This document shows positions 54,835 to 63,045 of a stretch of DNA of 64,000 bases, piece after piece (position 1 is the first letter of the stretch; each line of letters opens with the position of its first letter). The notes beneath the pieces were generated by a model, which was not told the origin of the DNA, did no database searches, and worked only from the letters and a program-made list of their open reading frames with translations. The stretch lies in the NCBI RefSeq assembly GCF_036569345.1, contig NZ_DATCQT010000090.1, positions 1 to 64,000 of the forward strand, written 5' to 3'. The position numbers and the translations under genes are program-made. The stretch comes from Clostridium_AD sp036569345 (lineage in GTDB: Bacteria > Bacillota > Clostridia > Clostridiales > Clostridiaceae).

Positions 54835-56351
54835 TAAACAACTTCCCCCTTTTTATGACCAGCTGCACAAGCCATTATTTTCTCTTGACTAATTTCATCT
54901 CTCCTAAATTCACCGGTAATTTCACCTTCATATAGAACTATGACCCTATCACTCATTCCAATTACTTCAGGCATTTCTGAAGAAATCATTATTATTGCTT
55001 TTCCTTCACTTGCTAATTGACTCATTATACTGTAAATTTCAGATTTAGCTCCTATATCTATCCCTCTTGTTGGTTCATCAAGGATTATTACATCGGGGTT
55101 ACCAGAAATCCACTTTGCCATCACAACTTTTTGTTGATTACCCCCACTTAAATTATTTACACTTTGATTCAATGAATGAGTTTTAATATTAAACCTCTTA
55201 ACTAAATCCTTAGCAACTTCCTTCTCTTTTGAACCATCTATTATGTTATTCCATAGACAATACTTCTTAAGATTAACCAATGTTATATTTTCTTTAACGC
55301 TAAATTTTAAATTTAACCCTTTCAAGCTTCTATCTTCAGAAACAAAAGCAAGTCCTAACTTTATTGCATCCCTCGGCTTATTAATAACTACTGATTTACC
55401 TTTAAGAAGTATCTCTCCCGAATCAGCCTTATTGACACCAAATATAGCTTCTACTATTTCGGTTCTGCCAGCTCCCATAAGTCCAGCAATGCCCAAAATT
55501 TCTCCCTTTTGAACTTTAAAATTAATATTTTTAAATTTAGCTTCTTTACTAAAATTTTTGACTTCTAATGCAACTTCACCTACTTTAGTACTTTTTTTCA
55601 TAAAGACATCCTTTAATTCTCTTCCTACCATAAGTGATATTAATTTTTGATTATTAAGTTCTCCGGCAGTGCTTGTTTCAATATGCTTACCATCTCTTAG
55701 TACTGTGATATAATCTGAAATTTTAAAGATCTCTTCCATTTTATGAGAAATATATATTATACTCTTGCCTTTCTTTTTCAGCTCATTAATTAGTATGAAA
55801 AGCTTTTCAGTTTCCCTGGCGGTGATTGCAGAGGTAGGCTCATCCATAATAATTATATTTGAATTAAATGATATTGCTTTTGCAATTTCCACCATTTGCG
55901 CTTCTGCCACACTTAACTTTGAAAGTTTAATATTAGGATTCATCTTAACACCAATAGTATTTAGATAATAAATTGTTTGTTCTTTAATTTCCTTGTTGTT
56001 TATGATTTGAAAATGTTTTGTAGGCTCGCGACCAATAAACATATTTTCTGCAATAGTCATTTCTGGAATGAAATTTAGTTCTTGATGAATCATTGATATC
56101 CCATTTTTAAGTGCTTCTTTTGTATTGTTAATAATCACCTTATCCCCATTTAAAATGATTTCTCCACCATCCGGTTTATACATACCATTTAATATTTTCA
56201 TTAATGTTGACTTGCCTGCTCCATTTTCCCCCATTAGAGTATGTACAGAGCCCTTTTTCACTTTAATTGTTACATTATCTAGCACTTTAGCTCCTGAAAA
56301 AACTTTAGTTATATTGTTCATTTCCAAGACATATTCAGTTTCATTAATCAT
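54834..56351 (-). CDS. rbsA: Sugar ABC transporter ATP-binding protein (RbsA type, two ATPase domains)
   Basis: A 505-residue double ATPase. The first half has GENGAGKSTLMK, LSVAEAQMVEIAKAI and IIIMDEPTSAI; the second has MGAGRTEIVEAIFG, LSGGNQQKVVMAKWI and VIILDEPTRGIDIG. This tandem layout is specific to monosaccharide importers such as RbsA. It precedes rbsC and follows the RpiR-family regulator by 75 nt. Confidence 0.93.
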   Translation of the reverse strand: MINETEYVLEMNNITKVFSGAKVLDNVTIKVKKGSVHTLMGENGAGKSTLMKILNGMYKPDGGEIILNGDKVIINNTKEALKNGISMIHQELNFIPEMTIAENMFIGREPTKHFQIINNKEIKEQTIYYLNTIGVKMNPNIKLSKLSVAEAQMVEIAKAISFNSNIIIMDEPTSAITARETEKLFILINELKKKGKSIIYISHKMEEIFKISDYITVLRDGKHIETSTAGELNNQKLISLMVGRELKDVFMKKSTKVGEVALEVKNFSKEAKFKNINFKVQKGEILGIAGLMGAGRTEIVEAIFGVNKADSGEILLKGKSVVINKPRDAIKLGLAFVSEDRSLKGLNLKFSVKENITLVNLKKYCLWNNIIDGSKEKEVAKDLVKRFNIKTHSLNQSVNNLSGGNQQKVVMAKWISGNPDVIILDEPTRGIDIGAKSEIYSIMSQLASEGKAIIMISSEMPEVIGMSDRVIVLYEGEITGEFRRDEISQEKIMACAAGHKKGEVV

Positions 56352-56426
56352 ATTCCCACCCCCCCATTTAATTTTAACCTCTTAATTATTATTTGATTCC
56401 AAACTAATGTAAATTAAATTGTTTCC

Positions 56427-57305
56427 TTAAACTTTATCATCGGCCATAGATTCTTCATGCTCACTAATCCAACTATAAGCATCCCGTTTTTCTACAGCCA
56501 ATAATAAAAATAGAGTTTCTATAACAACCATAGAAGGTATTCTTGTAAAACTGAATTCATCGAAGAATAATTTTTCTCTTACTGCTGTATTTATTTGATA
56601 TTTACATTTATTGGCCAATGGAGACTTTTCATGACTAGTAATACAAATTGTAGTGGCCTGTTTCCCATTTGCAACATCAATTAAAGTTAATAGCCTCTTC
56701 GAAGAACCTGAATTAGATACCGCAATTACAACATCTTTTTCAGTTAAGGTATATACAAAAGCAAGTTGATTTTCCCATATGGTACTTGATACAGATGCTA
56801 TACCTATCTGATTGAATTTATATGCTCCATCTAAAGTTATAGGTATGGAATTTCCTAATGCTGCAAACTGAACTATTCTAGCATTCTTAATTGCATCTAA
56901 TATTTTTTTTAGTGTATCTTCATTCATCATTGATATAGTTTGCCTTAGCTCTTCAATTTTGTTGGCCAATATATTCTGAAGAGACTGTCCTATGTTATTT
57001 ATATCCAAATCATTAGATATATTTTTGTCTTCTGAATTTACAATCTCCTTAGCAAGTTGTATTTTCATGTGATGAAATCCCTTGAAGTCACTTTTTTTGC
57101 AAAACCTTATTATTGTAGCCTCGCTAACGTTACTTTGGAAGGACAGCTCAGAAACTGTCATATCTATAACCTTTTCTTGATTATTTAAAACATAATCAGC
57201 AACTTTTTTTTCTGCTTCGAATAGATTTTCATAAATTACTAAAATTTGATGTAATGCACTTTTCCCATTATTTTTCAATTCCAATAGCCCCTTAATTTTC
57301 GTCAT
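56427..57305 (-). CDS. RpiR/MurR-family sugar-phosphate-responsive regulator
   Basis: A 292-residue regulator with an N-terminal helix-turn-helix (about 1-85, including SELSFQSNVSEATIIRFCKK) and a C-terminal SIS sugar-phosphate-binding domain (about 125-265, with VQFAALGNSIPITLDGAYK and ISNSG-like VIAVSNSGSSKR). It lies inside the operon it probably controls, between the reductase and the ABC genes. The effector may be sorbose 1-phosphate or sorbitol 6-phosphate. Confidence 0.87.
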   Translation of the reverse strand: MTKIKGLLELKNNGKSALHQILVIYENLFEAEKKVADYVLNNQEKVIDMTVSELSFQSNVSEATIIRFCKKSDFKGFHHMKIQLAKEIVNSEDKNISNDLDINNIGQSLQNILANKIEELRQTISMMNEDTLKKILDAIKNARIVQFAALGNSIPITLDGAYKFNQIGIASVSSTIWENQLAFVYTLTEKDVVIAVSNSGSSKRLLTLIDVANGKQATTICITSHEKSPLANKCKYQINTAVREKLFFDEFSFTRIPSMVVIETLFLLLAVEKRDAYSWISEHEESMADDKV

Positions 57306-57365
57306 TAGATAGTTTTATTATTACATTGAGTCATATGATTAAATAGTAACTCAATATTTTCTTAT

Positions 57366-58628
57366 TTACACCTCTGGAGCATACTTAATCAAATAGTCTT
57401 CTGCTTCTGCATTCCATAGTCCATCATGTTTCTCTACTATTTTACCCAGCTCCTTAAGTAAATCATTATCACTAGCATTTTTCATATCATTAATTGCTGT
57501 TAACTTTAGGCATTTGTGAGTATACACTATCTTCTTACCACCTTCTATGTTAGGAAGGCTTAATGTAATTTTAACTGCATCATCCAGGCCAAGAATATGT
57601 GTTGCAATCTTTGCAACATTAATCTTCTTACCTTCAATCAATCTTAGCGCTTGTCTCATGTCATCTGTATTTCCTCCACTGGTACCAACTACATGGATTG
57701 CATTATAATGAACATTATAGAAATTAAATTCAGCTGAGAAATTCTTATCCTGTGGACCAGCAAAGAAATTTAAACAACCATCATATGCTAAAATAGATGT
57801 TCCTGATTCAACTAATGATTTTACTGGAGCGAGAATAAATACATCGTCAAATCCTTTGTCCCCTTCAGTTAGCCCTCGCAAATAACCTGCATCATCACTC
57901 AGACCTTTAGTATTAACGTACTTAAGTGTAATTCCTTGTTTCTTTGCCTCTTGTTCTGTATATAATTCACGTGCGAAATCTATCTTTTGTTGTGTACGTC
58001 CTGTAACTACAAGAAGCTTAGGCCTTTTAGGACCGTGTAGCGCAAAATCTATAGCTAAAAATCCCATTGGTCCGGTTGCTCCCAATAAAGCCAAGTTTCC
58101 ACCTTCACGTATACCCATTTCATGTTCATATCCACCACCAGATACCATATGATAGTTCGCATTAAATGCTCCTATGACACAAGACATTGGTTCTACTAAG
58201 GAGCCTTCAAAATATGACTCACCACTATAGGCTAGCAAACAATCCTTTTCCATAACAACGTTTGGAATTAAGATTATAGTGGCATCTCCTCCTATATAAT
58301 TATAGGAATACCCAGGAGCTAATCCTCCTTCTAAACCTAAATTTGGTTGAATTACAAATTTATCTCCTTCTTTATATTTTTCTCTCCACTTGTTACCAAC
58401 CTTTAGGATTTTCCCACAAAACTCATGTCCAACGATTACTGGATTTTCCCATACATCGTCCGGTACCTTTTTATGATTTTCTCCTTGCACTGTAGCTTTA
58501 TAACTTGACATACATAAACTATCACTCACTATTTCCGCAATTATTTCATCATCTTTCATTTCAGGCAATTCAAATTCCTCTAATCTCAAATCTTTTTTTC
58601 CATATAATCTTAACGCTTTAGTTTTCAA
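57366..58628 (-). CDS. sorE: L-sorbose-1-phosphate reductase (SorE-like zinc dehydrogenase)
   Basis: Reduces L-sorbose 1-phosphate to D-sorbitol 6-phosphate with NAD(P)H. The 420-residue medium-chain dehydrogenase begins MKTKALRLYGKKDLRLEEFE and has SLCMSSYKA (where C is a zinc ligand), NPVIVGHEFCGKIL, the cofactor loop LALLGATGPMGFLAIDF, and NVHYNAIHVVGTSGGNTDDM. Motifs and length match the SorE group. It lies 86 nt behind the dehydrogenase gene and before the regulator. Confidence 0.87.
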   Translation of the reverse strand: MKTKALRLYGKKDLRLEEFELPEMKDDEIIAEIVSDSLCMSSYKATVQGENHKKVPDDVWENPVIVGHEFCGKILKVGNKWREKYKEGDKFVIQPNLGLEGGLAPGYSYNYIGGDATIILIPNVVMEKDCLLAYSGESYFEGSLVEPMSCVIGAFNANYHMVSGGGYEHEMGIREGGNLALLGATGPMGFLAIDFALHGPKRPKLLVVTGRTQQKIDFARELYTEQEAKKQGITLKYVNTKGLSDDAGYLRGLTEGDKGFDDVFILAPVKSLVESGTSILAYDGCLNFFAGPQDKNFSAEFNFYNVHYNAIHVVGTSGGNTDDMRQALRLIEGKKINVAKIATHILGLDDAVKITLSLPNIEGGKKIVYTHKCLKLTAINDMKNASDNDLLKELGKIVEKHDGLWNAEAEDYLIKYAPEV

Positions 58629-58714
58629 GTTAAATCCACTTCCTTCATTAATTGTCTTTTATAACTCACACTCAACCCATAACTTTATGGAAAACTCACC
58701 TCATGTAACCCTCC

Positions 58715-59545
58715 TTATCCTCTTGTTTTTCCACCAGCTATATTATAAGTTACTCCATGAATATAGCTGGCTCTATCGGACGCCAGGTAGCAAACCAGAT
58801 CTGCAACTTCGCTTAATTTCCCAGGTCTTCCAATAGGAGTAATAGAACTATTAATATATCCTTTTCTTAAGTCATCTATAGTAATATTACGAGTATAAGA
58901 TAACGCTGTTTCATATTCAATGGTTCTTAATCCAGTTGCTTCTAAAATACCTGGTGCTACCCCAACAACTCTAATACCTTTTTTACCTAATTCTTTTGCC
59001 CAAGATCTTGTAAATGAATTAACAGCATTTTTCGTTGCCGCATAAGCACTTTGTCCTTCTGATCCTTCAAGTCCACATTCAGATGACATATTTATTATTA
59101 CACCAGAACCCTCTTTAATCATTTCTCGTGCGACAGCTTGAGCACAAAAAAATACACCCTTTTGGTTAACGTTTACAATTTTATCAAAAGTACTTTCATC
59201 TAGCTCATATTTCCCATACGGTTCTTTATCATCTACTAACAATCTTGGAATATTTATTCCAGCATTGTTTACTAAAATATCAATTTTACCAAAAATTTTC
59301 TTTGCCTTAAGTACCATTTTATTAACACTATCTAAACTTGTCACGTCTGTGTTTATATATATCATTTTGCCATTATCACCATTTTTGTCAAACTGAAGTT
59401 CCTTGGAACTCATATCACTCACAACTACATTTGCGCCATTTTCTAAAAATTCTTGTGCTATTTCTTTACCTATTCCTGATGCACCACCTGTAACAATTAC
59501 TGTTTTTGACCTCAACTCATCCAACCACTTACCCATATTATCCAC
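58715..59545 (-). CDS. Sorbitol-6-phosphate 2-dehydrogenase (SDR family)
   Basis: Oxidises D-sorbitol 6-phosphate to fructose 6-phosphate. The 276-residue short-chain dehydrogenase has TVIVTGGASGIGKEIA (cofactor loop), VNNAGIN, the catalytic serine in NMSSECGLEG, SAYAATKNAV (Y-x3-K) and GINIPRLLVDDKEPYGKYEL, a stretch characteristic of the sorbitol-6-phosphate group in lactobacilli and clostridia. It is the first gene of the operon, directly behind the regulated promoter. Confidence 0.87.
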   Translation of the reverse strand: MDNMGKWLDELRSKTVIVTGGASGIGKEIAQEFLENGANVVVSDMSSKELQFDKNGDNGKMIYINTDVTSLDSVNKMVLKAKKIFGKIDILVNNAGINIPRLLVDDKEPYGKYELDESTFDKIVNVNQKGVFFCAQAVAREMIKEGSGVIINMSSECGLEGSEGQSAYAATKNAVNSFTRSWAKELGKKGIRVVGVAPGILEATGLRTIEYETALSYTRNITIDDLRKGYINSSITPIGRPGKLSEVADLVCYLASDRASYIHGVTYNIAGGKTRG

Positions 59546-59620
59546 CCTTCTTATACTTATCCTAACAAAGGACTAAATTGATCTTTATTAAAAATATTTA
59601 TTTTCTACAATCAAGCTTGA

Positions 59621-59678
59621 CGAAGTTTTATTTTCTCTATTATAATTTTATGATAATACGCGAAGTTTTATTTGTCAA
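59621..59678 (-). promoter_or_regulatory. Sugar-operon promoter with two direct-repeat operator sites
   Basis: On the minus strand TTGACA (59673-59678) and TATCAT are 17 nt apart. AATAAAACTTCG lies in the spacer, and an identical copy lies exactly 40 nt downstream (59621-59635). Two equal sites on the same helix face are a natural target for the RpiR-family regulator encoded in this operon. Confidence 0.6.
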
Positions 59679-59779
59679 TACAATATTTATAAAAAATTTT
59701 ATTTCTTACCTTTAATACAATTATATTATAATTTTAATATTTAATACCTCGCAATACATTAATTGTAATTTTCTATCCA

Positions 59780-60152
59780 TTATAATTTCTCTGTATGTCC
59801 ACTTATATCGAGCATTGTCCCTGATATTTTCTGCCTATATTTTAAAACCTCGTAATCCGTACAATGGCATCTTTGTTGACCATAATAACCACAAGAACAA
59901 GGATTCATAGCAGCTATAAGCATGAAACTTGATGGATAAACATTGGCATGTTTAACTCTAGCAATAGTTACATTATTGTCTTCCACAGGCTGCCTTAAAG
60001 CATCTAAAGTTTTCTTATTAAACCCTGCGATTTCGTCTAAAAATAATACACCGTTATGCGCAAGCGAAATCTCCCCGGGCATAGCATTATTACCTCCACC
60101 TACAAGTGAATTCATAGAAGCATTGTGATGTGGTGATCTGAACGGTCTCTCT
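59780..60152 (-). pseudogene. comM: comM (YifB) Mg-chelatase-type ATPase fragment
   Basis: The frame encodes RPFRSPHHNASMNSLVGGG, LAHNGVLFLDEIAGFN (Walker B), ALRQPVEDNNVTIARVKHAN, AAMNPCSCGYYG and YRQKISG, a contiguous piece of ComM. The Walker A half upstream and everything after ISGTMLD is missing. The upstream edge joins directly to a RAYT fragment at 60152/60153. In clostridia comM normally precedes dprA; here it lies on dprA's downstream side, so it is a displaced remnant and not functional. Confidence 0.87.
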
Positions 60153-60235
60153 GTAAACTTGAAAATCTTCTTCGTCTCTAAATATGTCATTTCTATGATT
60201 ACCACGAGCTATAATATGGAGTAAAGTTACACCCT
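60153..60235 (-). pseudogene. RAYT transposase fragment
   Basis: Encodes GVTLLHIIARGNHRNDIFRD then EEDFQVY, clearly the start of a RAYT like the intact one at 36329 (TYHITERGNHRNDIFRD). The rest of the gene is gone, and the reading passes straight into comM sequence in another frame. The bases before it (60236-60284, ending LLAQIS) resemble the start of the PD-(D/E)XK fragment at 62709. Confidence 0.8.
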
Positions 60236-60317
60236 CTGAAATCTGTGCCAACAAAATACACATCCTGTTTTTTAACTTATTCACTATTTACCTAAACGTA
60301 ACAATGGATTTTTATCA

Positions 60318-60510
60318 ATGTCATGAAACCTTAGCTTCACGACGAAAAAACTACTTAAATATATTATTGCATATATTTAAGTAGTTCCATACCCTGGCTA
60401 TCGCCAAGTTTTTTCATCTCTCTTTTACCAAATTTTTCAACTCTCCAACCAAACTTCTCATCTGCTTAATTCGCATCAGATGTCCCATCTTCGCCTTGCC
60501 ATAGAGCTAG
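60318..60510 (-). repeat. Dispersed hairpin repeat, copy 3 (extended form)
   Basis: It begins with AATGTCATGAAACCT and CTTCACGAC as in copy 4, then a 14-bp hairpin ACTACTTAAATATAT/ATATATTTAAGTAGT, then on the minus strand the small hairpin CTTGGCGATAGCCAGG, as in copy 2, and GGTTGGAGAGTTGAAAAATT. A 24-codon ORF crosses it but is not conserved in copy 2. It borders the HEPN cassette on its left. Confidence 0.65.
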
Positions 60511-60657
60511 ATATAATAAAACAAATTGATATAAACACCTATTTAGCTATTTATATACTTGTATTACCCTTCATACAATAAAATATGTTATAATTTTATA
60601 TGAAGTAGTTAAACATTATAATAGTTATATTAAACCGAAACATACAGGAGGATATAT

Positions 60658-61188
60658 ATGAGCAGTAAAAATCTACAGGATTTTTTGAATAAGAATACAG
60701 AAAAAGAATCTAAAGAAAATAGCATAGATTGGGAAGTCCAAAAAAAATTTTGGTTACAGTCAGTAGACCATTTTTATTCTGATGTAAAAGAATGGCTTAA
60801 ACCATTTATAGATAAAAATCAAGTTCGAATAGAATTTAAAAATATTACTTTGCAAGAAGACCATATTGGAAAATATGATATAGACGCTATGTACATTTAT
60901 ATTTCAAATGAAAAAGTATTTTTTGAACCGATTGGCACTTTATTAGTTGGAGCCCGTGGAAGAATAGACATGAATGGAAAAAATGGAGTAACAAAATTTT
61001 TGTTAGTGGGTGAAAGTTCAAAAGGATTTAAAATTACCGTTACAGTAGGGAATGAAACACCTATAAAGACTGAAGATACAACTAAAGAAAAATTGGTTTG
61101 GAAGATATCTACACCACTTCCAAATATAAAGTTTTTAACATTAAATAGTGATTCCTTTTCAGACGCTCTGTTGAGCATAATAGAATGA
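60658..61188 (+). CDS. Partner protein of a HEPN cassette, unknown function
   Basis: A 176-residue soluble protein with AGGAGGATAT before the ATG. The start is acidic and helical (NTEKESKENSIDWEVQKKFW), the middle and end are beta-rich (VFFEPIGTLLVGARGRIDM, KFLLVGESSKGFKITVTVG). I see no known domain. Its stop overlaps the HEPN gene's start (ATGA), so the two are translated as a pair. In such a pair it could be antitoxin, sensor or accessory subunit; its order before the likely toxin fits an antitoxin. Confidence 0.6.
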   Translation: MSSKNLQDFLNKNTEKESKENSIDWEVQKKFWLQSVDHFYSDVKEWLKPFIDKNQVRIEFKNITLQEDHIGKYDIDAMYIYISNEKVFFEPIGTLLVGARGRIDMNGKNGVTKFLLVGESSKGFKITVTVGNETPIKTEDTTKEKLVWKISTPLPNIKFLTLNSDSFSDALLSIIE

Positions 61189-61736
61189 TATCTAAAGTAT
61201 TAGATTCAAGAGGCAGTCAAGGTATCGGTGATATTATTAATTTGTTTAATATATATAAACAGGCTATATATCAATATAAGAATAAAATAGTATCAAATTT
61301 GAGTTCCAATATTAGCTTATCAGAAGAATTTTTAGGTTCATCATCTGAAGAGATAAATGATTATTTCAATTATGCTTATGAAGAATTAGAAAATGTCACT
61401 TGTTTAAGCTTATTATCTGCAGTAGAAGCAAAATTAAGAATAGATTATCAAAGCCGAGTTTATGAGAAAAAGAAGGATACGGTAAGCAGAAAATTCAGAG
61501 ATATATATAAAGAAAAAGGCGGTAAACCTCCACTCGATGAAGGCATCCTAAAAGCCTGGATGGACTCTTATCCAGAGTTAAAACATATCATAAACGACTA
61601 CAAAAGTGCTTTAAATTATCGAAATTGGTTAGCTCATGGTAGATATTGGGTACCCAAATTAGGTAGGAAATACGATATTGATATTATTTATTCTATCTCA
61701 GATAATATAATTAGTAATCTAATAAGTATTAATTAG
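61185..61736 (+). CDS. HEPN-domain ribonuclease-like protein
   Basis: A 183-residue mainly helical protein. Near the end, SALNYRNWLAHGRYW carries R146-x4-H151, the catalytic motif of HEPN ribonucleases found in toxin, Abi and CRISPR effector proteins. Polar residues between fit the family's usual N after the arginine. It starts inside the last codons of the upstream gene. Likely an RNA-cutting toxin or abortive-infection effector controlled by its partner; target unknown. Confidence 0.75.
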   Translation: MISKVLDSRGSQGIGDIINLFNIYKQAIYQYKNKIVSNLSSNISLSEEFLGSSSEEINDYFNYAYEELENVTCLSLLSAVEAKLRIDYQSRVYEKKKDTVSRKFRDIYKEKGGKPPLDEGILKAWMDSYPELKHIINDYKSALNYRNWLAHGRYWVPKLGRKYDIDIIYSISDNIISNLISIN

Positions 61737-61866
61737 GTATTATAATCTATTTAATTTAAAATCAGTTAACTACATCAATATATGTACTTTACTAATTTCA
61801 AATAAAAAGAAAAAATCAACAGGTTGTTCCGAATATTCATTTATACTACGCTTTAGCCATTAGAAT

Positions 61867-61943
61867 AATGTCATGAAACCTAAACTTCACGACAAATAAA
61901 CTACTAAAAATAAATTTCAGTAGTTCATCCTCACCTAGCTACA
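61867..61943 (+). repeat. Dispersed hairpin repeat, copy 4
   Basis: AATGTCATGAAACCT and CTTCACGACAAA match copy 3 in the same direction; a shorter hairpin ACTACTAAAAAT/ATTTCAGTAGT follows, then CACCTAGCTA. It sits 130 nt behind the HEPN gene and may also act as its terminator, so the cassette is bracketed by direct repeats. Confidence 0.6.
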
Positions 61944-61988
61944 TTCTCTGATTCCTTTTATTAGGTGGCTGGCTCGTCACCTTAAAAG

Positions 61989-62123
61989 TTATTTTCCTTC
62001 TTTAATTAAGTTATGCGACAATACCAAAGCGCATTTTTCTGTAACAATTTCAGAAATATGTTTTGTTGCATATCCTAACCAAGCTATTATCAATATTGGG
62101 AAAAATAAAAAAAAGTCTTTCAT
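61989..62123 (-). CDS. Small single-helix membrane protein
   Basis: A 44-residue protein with AAAGGGGGGC before the ATG. One strongly hydrophobic helix (FFLFFPILIIAWLGYAT) is followed by a polar tail ending in a lysine-rich tip. Small proteins of this shape include type I toxins and membrane regulators, but no family can be named. It lies alone between the HEPN cassette and the gene fragments. Confidence 0.5.
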   Translation of the reverse strand: MKDFFLFFPILIIAWLGYATKHISEIVTEKCALVLSHNLIKEGK

Positions 62124-62440
62124 GATTGCCCCCCTTTAAAATTATATTATCTATATAATATAAAGATTCTAATTATTTTTTTCATATTCCGTTTCCGCCT
62201 AAATTACTAATATTCTTGTTGATTAACCGTTTACACCTACCATACAAATCTTTAAAGGAACAATGAGATACTTGTTTCATTCAATTTGTCCAACTATAAA
62301 ATGTATTTCCTCATCTCCTTAAAATAATTATATCACTAAGTAATAATTCTATTTAAACTATCGTATTCTATTTTCTGCTATATTTCAACAAATAACGTCA
62401 TTCTAGAAAATAATACTAAATATACCCTATCAACTTTAAC
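62124..62440. other. A/T-rich spacer
   Basis: No ORF, RNA or repeat that I can support, apart from the palindromic TATATTATCTATATAATATA near 62144. It probably holds the promoter of the small membrane protein. Confidence 0.4.
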
Positions 62441-62709
62441 TTATACTCTAGCCAACATGTTCTTTATACTATTAACAGATGATTCAACAAATGAAGAGAA
62501 TGTAGATTCACCATATAATTTCAAATATTCCTCATCAAATTCCTTCCTTTAGGATTGAGCAGTTCATAAATTATTCTACAAATTATTACTTCATCCGATT
62601 CAATATTAGCTATATCAAATATATTAAAGTATCCTCCGGTCTTTTGATAAATCAAATCATACTTTTTTGATATAGCCGAAATCTGTGCTAATAGAATCTT
62701 TATATTCAT
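62441..62709 (-). pseudogene. PD-(D/E)XK nuclease family protein, 5' fragment with frameshift
   Basis: The start MNIKILLAQISAISKKYDLI and NIFDIANIESDEVIICRIIY then ELLNPKG resemble the opening of PDDEXK-type nuclease proteins, which continue with a histidine/glycine and the catalytic domain. Here the frame shifts after PKG, another frame continues as FDEEYLKLYGE to a stop at 62441, and the catalytic part is absent. TAGGAGGGGG before the ATG is intact. It is a decayed remnant. Confidence 0.6.
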
Positions 62710-62957
62710 AATATCCCCCTCCTACACTGAATCATTATATTTTCACTACTACACGCTACTTCATCATATATGCCACTAAAGTTTTCATTATATTTTAAAG
62801 TCTGAAGATACTTCATAAATGGTACTTTTAAATCATCTCTTTTTAAAGCAAACTCTACTGTGGCTTCTAGAAACCCTAATTTATCACCTACGTCATATCT
62901 TCTTCCTTCAAATACATATGCTACCTCTAACTTTTTGTTTCTATTTTTCCACATCAT
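62706..62957 (-). pseudogene. galU C-terminal fragment
   Basis: The frame encodes VFEGRRYDVGDKLGFLEATV and EFALKRDDLKVPFMKYL, the well-known C-terminal end of UTP-glucose-1-phosphate uridylyltransferase. About 200 N-terminal residues, including the nucleotide site, are missing, and the frame ends in an unrelated tail running into the next ribosome site. It is a pseudogene fragment. Confidence 0.82.
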
Positions 62958-63045
62958 TCAAATAATTTTACCATATTTGACCTTATTATACAAACATCGA
63001 GGCGCCAGGATATGACTGAAAGCGCATCAGCTGTACCATCTTCAC

